Positions 4,948 through 12,691 of a stretch of DNA of 15,415 bases are shown piece after piece. Every line of letters starts with the position of its first letter. Positions within the stretch are counted from its first letter, which is position 1. The notes beneath the pieces are model-generated. The model searched no databases. It was given only the letters and a program-made list of their open reading frames with translations, and was not told the origin of the DNA. Position numbers and translations under genes: made by a program. Origin of the DNA: Thermoanaerobaculales bacterium (GTDB lineage: Bacteria; Acidobacteriota; Thermoanaerobaculia; Thermoanaerobaculales; Sulfomarinibacteraceae); assembly GCA_035358815.1 (NCBI GenBank), contig DAOPQC010000018.1, positions 1-15,415 of the forward strand, given 5' to 3'.

Positions 4948-6647
4948 CAGCGAGCCCCCGCCGGAGCGAGCCTCACCGAGCTCGGGTCCTTGCGCACGTA
5001 GCCGCCGGTGTCCGGATCGAAGCGCAGCGACTCGAGGTCGTAGGGGTCGCCGGCGCGCATCTCGCAGGCGAAGTTGTGCGGCGGCGGCGGCGAGCTGGTC
5101 TCCCACTCGAGGGTGGCGCCGCCCCACGGGTTGGCCGGCGCCTTCGCGCCGCGGAAGAGCGAGTGCAGGAGATAGCCGGCGACGACCATGAAGCCGACGC
5201 CGAGCAGGTACGAGCCCCAGGTCGAGGCCTGGTGGTAGGGCTTGAACTGCTCGAGGTAGTTGTAGTAGCGCCGCGGCATGCCGTGGCTGCCCATCACGAA
5301 CTGGGTGAAGAAGGTCAGGTTGAAGCCGACGAAGATCAGCAGCGCGCCGATCCGCCCCCAGCGCTCGCTGTACATCCGGCCGAACAGCTTCGGCCACCAG
5401 TAGTGGAGGCCGCCGAGGAAGGCGATGACGGTGCCGCCGAACATCACGTAGTGAAAGTGGGCGACCACGAAGTAGGTGTCGTGGAGGTGGATGTCGGTGG
5501 CGAGCGAGCCCAGGAACAGCCCGGTCAGGCCGCCGATCGAGAACAGGAATAGGAAGGACAGCGCGTACAGCATCGGCGTGTCGAGGCTGATCGAGCCCTT
5601 GTACATGGTGGCCAGCCAATTGAAGACCTTGACCGCCGACGGGATCGCCACCGAGAAGGTGAGCGCCGAGAACACCATGTTGGCGAGCCCGGACTGGCCG
5701 CTCGTGAACATGTGGTGGCCCCACACCAGGAAGCTCAGCACCGCGATGGCGATGCTCGACCAGGCGATGAAGCGGTAGCCGAAGATGTGCTTGTGGGAGA
5801 AGACCGAAATCAGCTCCGACATGATCGCCATCGCCGGCAGGATCATGATGTAGACCGCGGGGTGCGAGTAGAACCAGAAGAAGTGCTGGTAGAGCACCGG
5901 ATCGCCGCCGAGCGCGGGGTCGAAGATGCCGACCCCGAGGGTGCGCTCGGCCACCAGCAGCAGCAGGGTGATGCCGAGGACCGGGGTGGCCAGCACCTGG
6001 ATGATGGCGGTCGAGTAGAGGCCCCAGAGGAAGAGCGGCATCCGGAACCAGGTCATGCCCTCGGGCCGCATCTTGTGGATGGTGACGATGAAGTTGAGGC
6101 CGGTGAAGATCGACGAGAAGCCGAGGATGAACGCCCCCAGCGTCATCGAGATCACCGCGGTGCCGGTGGTCGTCGAGTAGGGCGTGTAGAAGGTCCAGCC
6201 GGTGTCGACCGCGCCCATCACGATGGAGGCGACCGCGAAGATCGCGCCGAACATCCACAGCCAGAACGACGCCAGGTTGAGCCGGGGCAGCGCCACGTCC
6301 TTGGCGCCGAGCATCAGCGGCAGCACGAAGTTGCCGAGGGTCGCCGGAATGCCGGGGATGATGAACAGGAAGATCATCACCGCGCCGTGCAGGGTGAACA
6401 TCTTGTTGTAGGCGTCGGCGCTCATGATGGTCGGGCCCGGCGTCAGCAGCTCGGTCCTCAGCAGCAGCGCGAACACGCCACCGAGGAAGAACGAGGTCAG
6501 GATCGCCACCAGGTACATCACGCCGATTCGCTTGTGGTCGAGGGTGAAGATCCACGACAGCACCCCCCGGCCGGCGGTCAGGTAGTTGTCGTGGCCGTGG
6601 GGTGCGGGCGTGCCGGCGGGCGCGGCGGCCGCCGTGGCGTCAACCAT
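4947..6647 (-). CDS. coxA: Cytochrome c oxidase subunit I, A2 subclass
   Basis: This is the catalytic subunit (566 residues, 12 helices), reducing O2 to water and pumping protons. Visible ligands: His87 (heme a), His262, His311 and His312 (CuB), His397 (heme a3), His399 (heme a), and Tyr266, four residues after His262 as expected for the His-Tyr cross-link. The loop reads WFYSHPAVY: the Glu of the GHPEVY motif is absent and a Tyr-Ser pair precedes the His-Pro. This defines A2-type oxidases such as the Thermus and Rhodothermus caa3 enzymes. Asp117 and Asn124 (KDVALPRLN) match the D-channel entrance, and Lys340 (IPSAVKVFNW) the K-channel. A soluble tail follows the last helix (about 500-566). 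The ATG at 6647 has AGGAG overlapping the coxB stop codon, with 11 nt between the genes. Longer in-frame extensions run through coxB. Confidence 0.97.
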   Translation of the reverse strand: MVDATAAAAPAGTPAPHGHDNYLTAGRGVLSWIFTLDHKRIGVMYLVAILTSFFLGGVFALLLRTELLTPGPTIMSADAYNKMFTLHGAVMIFLFIIPGIPATLGNFVLPLMLGAKDVALPRLNLASFWLWMFGAIFAVASIVMGAVDTGWTFYTPYSTTTGTAVISMTLGAFILGFSSIFTGLNFIVTIHKMRPEGMTWFRMPLFLWGLYSTAIIQVLATPVLGITLLLLVAERTLGVGIFDPALGGDPVLYQHFFWFYSHPAVYIMILPAMAIMSELISVFSHKHIFGYRFIAWSSIAIAVLSFLVWGHHMFTSGQSGLANMVFSALTFSVAIPSAVKVFNWLATMYKGSISLDTPMLYALSFLFLFSIGGLTGLFLGSLATDIHLHDTYFVVAHFHYVMFGGTVIAFLGGLHYWWPKLFGRMYSERWGRIGALLIFVGFNLTFFTQFVMGSHGMPRRYYNYLEQFKPYHQASTWGSYLLGVGFMVVAGYLLHSLFRGAKAPANPWGGATLEWETSSPPPPHNFACEMRAGDPYDLESLRFDPDTGGYVRKDPSSVRLAPAGAR

Positions 6648-6658
6648 GGTTCTCGCTC

Positions 6659-7651
6659 CTATCCGTTCCCGGAAAGGGACTTGAGGTACTCGATGATCGC
6701 CGTGATCTCGGCGTCCTTGAGCCGTCCCTGGTAGGTCGGCATCACCGGCTCGTAGCCGGCGACCACCCTGGTCATCGGCTCGAGGATCGACTCGCGGATG
6801 TAGTTCTCGTCGGCGGCCACCGTCGCACCGTCGGCCATCGCCCCGGAGCGGCCGTAGACCCCCATCAGGGTTGGCCCGACCTTGGCGGTGCCGTCGACCG
6901 AGTGGCACTGCATGCAGCCGCGGACCTGGAACAGCTTGCGGCCGGCCTCGACCGGCGTCATCGTATCGAGGAAGTTCGAGGCCGACTCCAGCCAGGTCTC
7001 GAACTCGCCCGGCGGGTGCACCACGACGGTCGCGACCATCCCGGAGTGGCTGGTGCCGCAGTACTCCGCGCAGAACAGGTCGTACTCCCCGGGCGCGGTC
7101 GCCTCGAACCATGCCTTCGAGTAGCGACCGGGCACCACGTCCTGCTTGATCCGAAACGCCGGGACGTAGAGGCTGTGGATGACGTCGGCCGAGGTCATCA
7201 CCAGCCGCACCGGGCGGTTGACAGCGACGTGAAGGTTGGAGTCGACGTAGCCGTTGGGGTAGGTGAAGCTCCACGCCCACTTCTGGCCGTCGACCAGGAT
7301 CTCGTAGGCATTGGCCGGCGGCGTCGACATGTCCAGGTAGCCCCGGAAGCCGAAGAAGAAGATCACCGCCACCAGCACCACCGGGATCGCGGTCCAGGTC
7401 AGCTCGAGCGCCGTGTTGTGGCTGGCCGAGGCCTCGGCCCCCGCCCCGGCGCGGCGGCGGTAGCGGATGACGAACACGGTCATCAGCACGACGATCAGCA
7501 GGAAGAAGATCACCGAGATCGCGAGGATGAGGTTGAACAGCCAGTCCACGTGGTGGGAGACCGTCGAGACCCCGGGCGGGAGCCAGAACGAGCCGTCCGT
7601 TCCCTGGGGCGGCAGGGCCGACAACAAGCCGACAACGCGCTGTGCCGTCAT
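6659..7651 (-). CDS. coxB: Cytochrome c oxidase subunit II with fused cytochrome c domain (caa3 type)
   Basis: The 330-residue product has two membrane helices (about 38-63 and 86-104), a cupredoxin CuA domain (about 113-215) and a C-terminal class I cytochrome c domain (about 232-328). CuA ligands are His159 (VIHSLYVPAF), Cys194, Glu196 carbonyl, Cys198, His202 and Met205 (FCAEYCGTSHSGM). Heme c attaches at CMQCH (Cys246, Cys249, His250), with Met304 in VMPTYQG the likely sixth ligand. The fused heme lets the enzyme accept electrons from a donor without a separate soluble cytochrome. No classical cleavable signal is obvious; the first helix may serve as the export signal. The start overlaps the sco stop codon by 4 nt (ATGA). 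Confidence 0.97.
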   Translation of the reverse strand: MTAQRVVGLLSALPPQGTDGSFWLPPGVSTVSHHVDWLFNLILAISVIFFLLIVVLMTVFVIRYRRRAGAGAEASASHNTALELTWTAIPVVLVAVIFFFGFRGYLDMSTPPANAYEILVDGQKWAWSFTYPNGYVDSNLHVAVNRPVRLVMTSADVIHSLYVPAFRIKQDVVPGRYSKAWFEATAPGEYDLFCAEYCGTSHSGMVATVVVHPPGEFETWLESASNFLDTMTPVEAGRKLFQVRGCMQCHSVDGTAKVGPTLMGVYGRSGAMADGATVAADENYIRESILEPMTRVVAGYEPVMPTYQGRLKDAEITAIIEYLKSLSGNG

Positions 7652-8499
7652 CTCGGGGCGCTCTCCGTTTCCGCGCGCCGGTCCCGCCGGCGCCGCCGCC
7701 CTTCACGCAGCCACCATGTCCCCAGCGTCAGCCCGAGGACGAGCGCCGTCGCGCCGCCGCCGAGGCGCATGATGTTCATCGCCACCGGGGCGTAGCGGCG
7801 GCTGGCCGGGTCGTAGTGGTAGCAGAACATGATCAGCTGGTCGAGGGGGCTGCCGATCTTGCCCTGCGAGGCTTCCATCAGGGCGAGCTTGAGGCTTTTC
7901 GGCGGGTACTCGATGCCGTACAGGTAGCGCGCGACCCGGCCGTCCGGGGTGATGACGAAGATCGCCGCGGCGTGTGCGTACTGCCCGCTCGCGGCGTCAT
8001 AGGCGTAGCTGAAGCCGACCGTCTCCGCCAGCCGCTCGATGCTCTCCTGCCGCCCGGTGAGGAAGTGCCAGCCGCGGGCGGCGGCCGGCCGCTGGTAGCG
8101 CTTGAGGTAGCTCTGCTTCTTCGCCTGGGCGAGCTCGGGGGTCTCGAGCGGGTCGATCGACACCGTCACCATCTCGAACTCGACGCCCGGCGTCCAGTCG
8201 AGCTCCTCGAGGCCCGCCACCACGCCGTTAAGCTGCAGCCCGCACAGCATCGGGCAACGGTAGTAGTTGAGGGTCAAGATGACGGGGCGGGCGCCGTCGA
8301 AGTAGTCGGAGAGGCGGACCGTCCGCCCGTCCTCGGCGAGAAACTCGACCTCGAGCGGCAGCCGCGCGTCGAGGTGCTCCTCGACGCCGACCTCCGCCAG
8401 GGCGGGCACTGCCTGGTCGGCGAGCTGCGCCGACGCCGGGATGCAGACGGCGGCCAGCGCCACCGCCAGCGCGGCGACCTCGATGCTGCCGGTTTTCAT
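7648..8499 (-). CDS. SCO1/SenC family copper chaperone for the CuA site
   Basis: The 283-residue product has an N-terminal signal peptide (about 1-24, ending PASAQ), a thioredoxin-like SCO domain (about 40-215) and a C-terminal membrane helix (about 246-264) followed by an Arg-rich cytoplasmic tail. The copper ligands are present: Cys82 and Cys86 in RCPMLCG, and His176 in QYAHAAAIFVI. SCO proteins bring copper to, or reduce, the CuA site of subunit II, and the gene is first in the oxidase operon, directly before coxB. The C-terminal anchor differs from the more common N-terminal anchor. Start choice: ATG at 8499 is preceded by GAGGAGG and directly followed by a signal peptide; upstream in-frame extension gives Arg-rich sequence across the spacer. 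Confidence 0.93.
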   Translation of the reverse strand: MKTGSIEVAALAVALAAVCIPASAQLADQAVPALAEVGVEEHLDARLPLEVEFLAEDGRTVRLSDYFDGARPVILTLNYYRCPMLCGLQLNGVVAGLEELDWTPGVEFEMVTVSIDPLETPELAQAKKQSYLKRYQRPAAARGWHFLTGRQESIERLAETVGFSYAYDAASGQYAHAAAIFVITPDGRVARYLYGIEYPPKSLKLALMEASQGKIGSPLDQLIMFCYHYDPASRRYAPVAMNIMRLGGGATALVLGLTLGTWWLREGRRRRRDRRAETESAPR

Positions 8500-8624
8500 G
8501 CTCCTCCTCGAGCCGCGCCCACCGCGCCGGCTCAGTTCGATCAACCGTCGCGCCGGCGCCGGGATTCCGCGCTCGATCGCGGTCGCCGGCACCCGGCCGG
8601 CGCCCTCCCCAACTGGCCGGCGGC
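8500..8624. other. Spacer upstream of the oxidase operon
   Basis: This 125-bp GC-rich spacer separates the M28 peptidase stop from the sco start, both on the minus strand. It has several GCCGG/CCGGC inverted pairs but no T-rich tail, so no clear terminator. CGGCTCAGTTCG occurs at 8528-8539 and again at 8621-8632, where it spans the peptidase stop codon. No convincing promoter hexamers were found for the oxidase operon. Confidence 0.5.
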
Positions 8625-10040
8625 TCAGTTCGGCACCGCCGCCGACCACGCCGCCAGGTCTCCGGACTCGAAGCCATCGGCAAAGACGTGGGTGGTGCCC
8701 GCGCCCGCGAGCACCGCCAGCGCTGCCACGTCCATCTTGAGCACCTCTTCGCCCATCGTGATCGACAGGTGGTGCGGAAGGTCGTCGGTGGTGTGGTAGT
8801 AGGGGTAGTCGTACCAGTCGTTCTCGATCGTCAGCGACGCCGCGATGCCCTGGTCCAGATAGGGCACGTGGTCCGACCCGAAGGCCCACAGCGAGGTCTC
8901 GATGCGAAGAGCGGTGTAGTCGGCAGCGGCGTCGGCGAGCAGGTCGATCAGAAACTGGGCGAAGGGATCGGTCTCGAGCAGGCAGTCGAGGTCGGCGTCG
9001 CCGGTGTAGGCGATCATGTCGAGGTCGATCATCGCCTGGACCTTGCCGGCGTCGCCCGACGCCACCAGGTCGGCCACGTGGTCCTCGGACCCCAGCAGGC
9101 CCTGCTCCTCGCCGGCGTAGCAGATGAACAGCACGGTTCCCTCGGGTGGGTGCGCGGTCAGCACCCGCGCAATCTCGAGCACGCCGGCGCAGCCCGACGC
9201 GTTGTCCTCGGCGCCCGGCGCCGCGGACATCGGCGACTCCGAGGTCGAGTCGTAGTGGCCGCCGACGATGTACCAGTCGTCGGGCCGGGACGACCCGGGC
9301 AGGACCGCGATCACGTTGTAGGCGGCGGTGCCGCCGACGTTGAACGAGGGCGTCTCGACGGTGACGCCGGGCAACGCCTCGAAGGCGGCCACCAGCCAGT
9401 CGCGGGCGTCGAGGATCCCGGGGGCGAGCGTGTAGCGGTTGAAGGCCGCCATCGTCACGACGTCGACGAACCAGCGGTCGCCGTCGATCTCGTCCACCAG
9501 CGCCTGCACCGCGGGGTCCCAGTCTCGCGCCGGCGAGGCGGGGCGATTGGCGGCCTGCCGCACCACCACCGTGCCGGGCCGGACGGCGACCAGGGCCTGG
9601 TGGGCGTCCCGCTCCGGATCGGCGGCCCCCGTCACCAGCTCGGCGCCGTCCTGCAGCCGGACCAGCGCCAGCCGGCCGCTGCCCGCCACGGTCTCGAGCC
9701 CCAGCTGGGCGAGCTGGTCACCGCTCAGGCCACGGGCGATCCACAGCCGGCCGGCGTCGACGGCGCCCTCGACCGGCCGCACCGCGCGATCGGCGGCAGC
9801 CAGCGACGCCAGCGCGCCGTCCCCGCACACCAGCAGCTCGCGCCCGATCTCGACCGACCAGCCGACGCCGGGGGCGCGCTTGAGCGACTCCAGGCGCTCC
9901 CAGCCGATCTCGTGAATGTCGACCACGGCGCATGCCGACGGCGGCTCGCCACCGGCGGCGGCCAGGGCCGGCCACAGGCCGGCCACGAGCGCCACCGCTG
10001 CGGCCCTGCGGCAGTGGAAGCTGGCTTTCTTTCGAGGCAT
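8625..10040 (-). CDS. Secreted M28 family zinc aminopeptidase
   Basis: The 471-residue product has a signal peptide (about 1-29, ending ALAAAG), an N-terminal region without clear assignment (30-190) and an M28 di-zinc peptidase domain (about 235-445). Metal and catalytic residues are visible: His262 (GGHYDS), bridging Asp279 (AEDNASG), Glu311-Glu312 (YAGEEQG; general base then ligand), Asp341 (DLDMIAY) and His416 (YYHTTDD). It should remove N-terminal amino acids from peptides outside the cytoplasm. The tail FADGFESGDLAAWS at residues 453-466 resembles a C-terminal motif found on many exported proteins of some Acidobacteriota and Proteobacteria. The ATG at 10040 is preferred over one ten codons upstream because GAGGTGGGG lies just before it and a signal peptide starts there. 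Confidence 0.9.
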   Translation of the reverse strand: MPRKKASFHCRRAAAVALVAGLWPALAAAGGEPPSACAVVDIHEIGWERLESLKRAPGVGWSVEIGRELLVCGDGALASLAAADRAVRPVEGAVDAGRLWIARGLSGDQLAQLGLETVAGSGRLALVRLQDGAELVTGAADPERDAHQALVAVRPGTVVVRQAANRPASPARDWDPAVQALVDEIDGDRWFVDVVTMAAFNRYTLAPGILDARDWLVAAFEALPGVTVETPSFNVGGTAAYNVIAVLPGSSRPDDWYIVGGHYDSTSESPMSAAPGAEDNASGCAGVLEIARVLTAHPPEGTVLFICYAGEEQGLLGSEDHVADLVASGDAGKVQAMIDLDMIAYTGDADLDCLLETDPFAQFLIDLLADAAADYTALRIETSLWAFGSDHVPYLDQGIAASLTIENDWYDYPYYHTTDDLPHHLSITMGEEVLKMDVAALAVLAGAGTTHVFADGFESGDLAAWSAAVPN

Positions 10041-10076
10041 TCCCCACCTCACCCCTGGTCTCGCTCGCAAACCCGG

Positions 10077-10093
10077 GCGGCTCGTCGAGCCGC
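10077..10093. promoter_or_regulatory. 17-bp palindrome between divergent genes
   Basis: GCGGCTCGTCGAGCCGC is a perfect 8-bp inverted repeat around one central base. It lies in the 124-bp spacer between the divergently transcribed peptidase and DUF362 genes, 37 bp from the peptidase start codon. Its place and symmetry suit an operator for either gene. Confidence 0.4.
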
Positions 10094-10114
10094 GCGCTGA
10101 ACTGCGGTCGCAAC

Positions 10115-10144
10115 TTTACACCAGCGCGTGGCCTGCCGTATCGT
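10115..10144 (+). promoter_or_regulatory. Possible sigma70-type promoter for the DUF362 operon
   Basis: TTTACA (10115-10120) and TATCGT (10139-10144) are separated by 18 bp and match the -35 and -10 consensus at five and four of six positions. Transcription would begin around 10151, inside the AGGAGGAGG ribosome binding site, giving a very short leader. The same AT-richer patch could also serve the opposite strand. Confidence 0.3.
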
Positions 10145-10164
10145 CGCAGGAGGAGGCGACCGCC

Positions 10165-11163
10165 GTGCCAGTCACCCGCGATCCCGTCGAGCCCGCCGAC
10201 TACCGCCGAGTCGACCGCCGCGAGCTGCTGCGGACGTGGGGGCCGGCCGTGCTGGCCGGGGTCGCCGTCACCGGCGCCGCCGCCGCCCTGCACGGGCGCC
10301 CGGGCCGCCACCAGCCCGGCAGCGAGGGCACCGCTCCGCTCCCCCCGAAGTGGCGGCTCGCCGGCGAGGCTCCCTCGCGGCTCGCGGTCGCCGGCGGCAA
10401 CGGGCCGGTCGAGAACCTCCGCCGCGCCCTGGCGGCGGTCGGCGGCATCGAGCGCTTCGTCGGCCGCGGCCACCGGGTCGCCATCAAGCCGAGCTGCGGC
10501 TGGGACCGCACCCCCGAGCAGGCGGCCAACGCCAACCCCGAGGTGATCGGCGAGCTGGTGCGGCAGTGCCTCGCCGCGGGCGCGGCCGCGGTGACGGTGG
10601 TCGACAACACCTGCCACGACCCGGCGCGGTCCTTTGCGCGCTCGGGGATCGCGGAGGCGGCGCGATCGGCGGGAGCGGCGGTCGCCCACCAGGGCAACAC
10701 CGGCACCAGCCGGCTCGACCTCGGCGGCCTCACCCTCGGGCCCTGGAACGTGCTGCAGCCGATCGCCGACGCCGACCGGCTGATCAACGTGCCGATCGTC
10801 AAGCACCACTCCCTGCCTGGCGCGACGCTGGGCATGAAGAACTGGTTCGGCGCCCTGGTCGGCAGCCGCCCCAGCCTCCACCAGCAGATCGCCCGGGTGT
10901 GCGCCGAGCTCGGCGCCGCCTTCGACCCGACCCTGACCGTGATGGACGCCACCCGGGTGCTGGCGAGCGGCGGCCCGACCGGCGGCTCGCTGAGCCTGGT
11001 CCGGCCAATGGACCTGGTCGCGGTCGGCACCGACCCGGTCGCGGCCGAGGCGTGGGGCGCGTCGCTGCTCGGGCTCGGCGCCGACCGGCTGGCGCACATC
11101 GCCATCGCCGAGCAGCTCGGACTGGGCTCCGCCGCGTGGCGGGACCTGCTGGTGGAGGCGTAG
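10165..11163 (+). CDS. DUF362 domain protein with Tat-like signal
   Basis: The 332-residue product begins with a twin-arginine-like signal (DRRELLRTWGPAVLAG, then an Ala-rich stretch to about 43). The DUF362 domain covers about 72-320, with typical features: VAIKPSCGW (106-113), PEVIGELVRQCLAAGA (125-140), VVDNTCHDP (145-153), NVPIVKHHS (208-216), GMKNWFGALVG (223-233) and GTDPVAAEAWG (288-298). The biochemical role of DUF362 is not established; many members carry a C-terminal ferredoxin domain, which this one lacks, but the next gene encodes a polyferredoxin. Cys111 and Cys150 lie in conserved blocks and could be redox-active or bind metal, by inference. The GTG start at 10165 is chosen because AGGAGGAGG lies 8 nt upstream and the Tat-like signal follows. 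A longer frame from 9916 would run across the divergent peptidase gene. Confidence 0.85.
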   Translation: MPVTRDPVEPADYRRVDRRELLRTWGPAVLAGVAVTGAAAALHGRPGRHQPGSEGTAPLPPKWRLAGEAPSRLAVAGGNGPVENLRRALAAVGGIERFVGRGHRVAIKPSCGWDRTPEQAANANPEVIGELVRQCLAAGAAAVTVVDNTCHDPARSFARSGIAEAARSAGAAVAHQGNTGTSRLDLGGLTLGPWNVLQPIADADRLINVPIVKHHSLPGATLGMKNWFGALVGSRPSLHQQIARVCAELGAAFDPTLTVMDATRVLASGGPTGGSLSLVRPMDLVAVGTDPVAAEAWGASLLGLGADRLAHIAIAEQLGLGSAAWRDLLVEA

Positions 11164-12648
11164 GTGCGGGTCCGGCCGCGCCACCTCCGGGTGCTCGTCC
11201 AGGCGTTCTTCCTGGCCGGCTTCGTGGCCCTGTTCTGGGGCCTCTCCTTCTCGCCGGTGCCGGGCCGGCTCGCCTCGAGCCTACTCGCGCTCGACCCGCT
11301 CACCCCGGCCTCGACCGCCCTCGCCGATTGGACGCTCCCGGGCTGGGCCTGGCTCGGCGCGGTGGTGCTGGCCGGCACCGCGGTGCTCGGCCGGTTCTTC
11401 TGCGGCTGGGTGTGCCCGCTCGGCACCCTCCAGCAGCTGGCGTCGTGGGCCGCCGGGCCCAGCCGCCGGGCGCGGGCCAAGCTCAATCGCTACCGGCGCT
11501 GGTTCGCGGTCAAGTACGTGGTCCTGCTGGTGCTGCTGGTGTGGGCCGCCCTCGGGGCGAACCACACCGGGTGGCTGGCGCCGCTGCCCCTGCTCCACCG
11601 GGCGGTGGCGAGCGGGCTGCAGCCGCTGCTGAGCGGCGGGGCGTCGCCCGGCGGATGGGTCGCCTTCGGCCTGCTGGCGGCGATCCTGCTGCTGTCGACC
11701 TGGATGCCGCGGCTGTTCTGCCGCGCGGTGTGCCCGAGCGGGGCCCTGATGGGCCTGGTCGCCCGGGCCGCGCCGCTGCGCATCCGGCGCAGCGCCGGCG
11801 ACTGCAGCGGCTGCACGCTGTGCGCGATCCCCTGCCAGGGCGCCGACGAGCCGCTCGGCGACCACCGGGTCAGCGAGTGCCACGTCTGCCTCAACTGCCT
11901 CGACGCGTGCAAGGAGGCGAGCCTGCGCTTCGGCCTGCCGGCGGCCGGGACCGCGCTGGGAACGCCGGCGCTCGACGTCGGCCGCCGCCGCTTCCTGATC
12001 ACCGTCGCCGCGTCGGCGGCGGTGGCGCCGGTGCTGCGCGCGGCCGGCGGCGGGCACGCGAGCCGGGCCCACGACGCCATCCGGCCGCCCGGCTCGCTCG
12101 GCGAGGCCGCCTTCCTCGCCCGCTGCATCACCTGCGGCGCCTGTGCGGCATCGTGCCCGACCGCGGTGATCATCTCCGACCTCGGCCGCAGCGGCGTCGA
12201 GGGCCTGTTCACGCCGGTGCTCGCGATGCGCCGCGGCTGGTGCGAGCCCTCCTGCATCCGCTGCGGCGAGGTCTGCCCGACCGGCGCCATCGCAGAGCTC
12301 GACCCGGCGGCCAAGCAGGCGATCGGCGGCCCCGCCGAGGTGACGATCGGCACCGCGTTCGTCGACCACGGCCGCTGCCTGCCGTGGGCCATGGAGACGC
12401 CGTGCATCGTGTGCGAGGAGATGTGCCCGACCTCGCCCAAGGCGATCTGGCTCGACAAGGTGGAGGTGGCGCGTCGCGACGGCACCGTGGTCGTGCTCCA
12501 GCAGCCCCACGTCGCGCCGGAGCTGTGCACCGGCTGCGGCCTGTGCGAGAACCGCTGCCCGGTCGGCGAGCAGGCCGCGATCCGCGTCTCCTCGGTCGGC
12601 GAGACGCGCGACCCCGCCAACCGGATGCTCCAGCAGCGCTCGACCTAG
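11164..12648 (+). CDS. NapH-NapG-like membrane polyferredoxin with motifs for six [4Fe-4S] clusters
   Basis: The 494-residue product looks like a NapH-type membrane protein joined to a NapG-type ferredoxin. The N-terminal half has about four to five hydrophobic segments (8-30, 62-78, 114-131, 164-181) and two CxxxCP motifs (FCGWVCP, Cys80/84; FCRAVCP, Cys186/190), then two clusters (Cys214/217/220/224 and Cys239/242/245/249). A second Tat-like segment, RRRFLITVAASAAVAPVL (274-291), precedes four more Cys sets (Cys321/324/327/331; Cys360/364/367/371; Cys405/414/417/421; Cys455/458/461/465). Such proteins carry electrons across or along the membrane; substrate and partner are unknown, and no nap genes are nearby. 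The GTG start follows the DUF362 stop codon directly, with GGAGG 5 nt upstream, so the two genes form an operon. Confidence 0.88.
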   Translation: MRVRPRHLRVLVQAFFLAGFVALFWGLSFSPVPGRLASSLLALDPLTPASTALADWTLPGWAWLGAVVLAGTAVLGRFFCGWVCPLGTLQQLASWAAGPSRRARAKLNRYRRWFAVKYVVLLVLLVWAALGANHTGWLAPLPLLHRAVASGLQPLLSGGASPGGWVAFGLLAAILLLSTWMPRLFCRAVCPSGALMGLVARAAPLRIRRSAGDCSGCTLCAIPCQGADEPLGDHRVSECHVCLNCLDACKEASLRFGLPAAGTALGTPALDVGRRRFLITVAASAAVAPVLRAAGGGHASRAHDAIRPPGSLGEAAFLARCITCGACAASCPTAVIISDLGRSGVEGLFTPVLAMRRGWCEPSCIRCGEVCPTGAIAELDPAAKQAIGGPAEVTIGTAFVDHGRCLPWAMETPCIVCEEMCPTSPKAIWLDKVEVARRDGTVVVLQQPHVAPELCTGCGLCENRCPVGEQAAIRVSSVGETRDPANRMLQQRST

Positions 12649-12671
12649 CCGGCGGCCGATCAGCCGCCGGC
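12648..12671 (+). terminator. Hairpin after the polyferredoxin gene
   Basis: GCCGGCGGC (12648-12656) and GCCGCCGGC (12663-12671) form a perfect 9-bp GC stem with a 6-nt loop, starting at the last base of the stop codon. No T-tract follows, so it is a weak intrinsic terminator at best; it may act with Rho or protect the 3' end. Confidence 0.45.
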
Positions 12672-12679
12672 CGCGGTGC

Positions 12680-12685
12680 TATTCT
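12680..12685 (+). promoter_or_regulatory. -10 element of a likely leaderless promoter
   Basis: TATTCT lies 6 nt before the ATG at 12692, so transcription starting 7 nt after the -10 box would begin at the start codon. No Shine-Dalgarno sequence precedes that ATG, unlike most genes in the window, which fits a leaderless mRNA. The -35 region is not recognisable. Confidence 0.45.
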
Positions 12686-12691
12686 CCGCGC

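Noticed and set aside
4081..6555. Extended minus-strand frame that includes coxC
   Set aside because: Only the last 288 codons form subunit III; the upstream part is out-of-frame coxA sequence, so there is no fused protein.
8528..8632. 12-bp repeat CGGCTCAGTTCG on both sides of the spacer before sco
   Set aside because: It is a single short match in GC-rich DNA, with one copy inside a coding region; it could easily be chance.
9916..10164. Longer N-terminus for the DUF362 protein
   Set aside because: It would overlap the divergent peptidase gene, whereas GTG at 10165 has a strong ribosome binding site and a Tat-like signal right after it.
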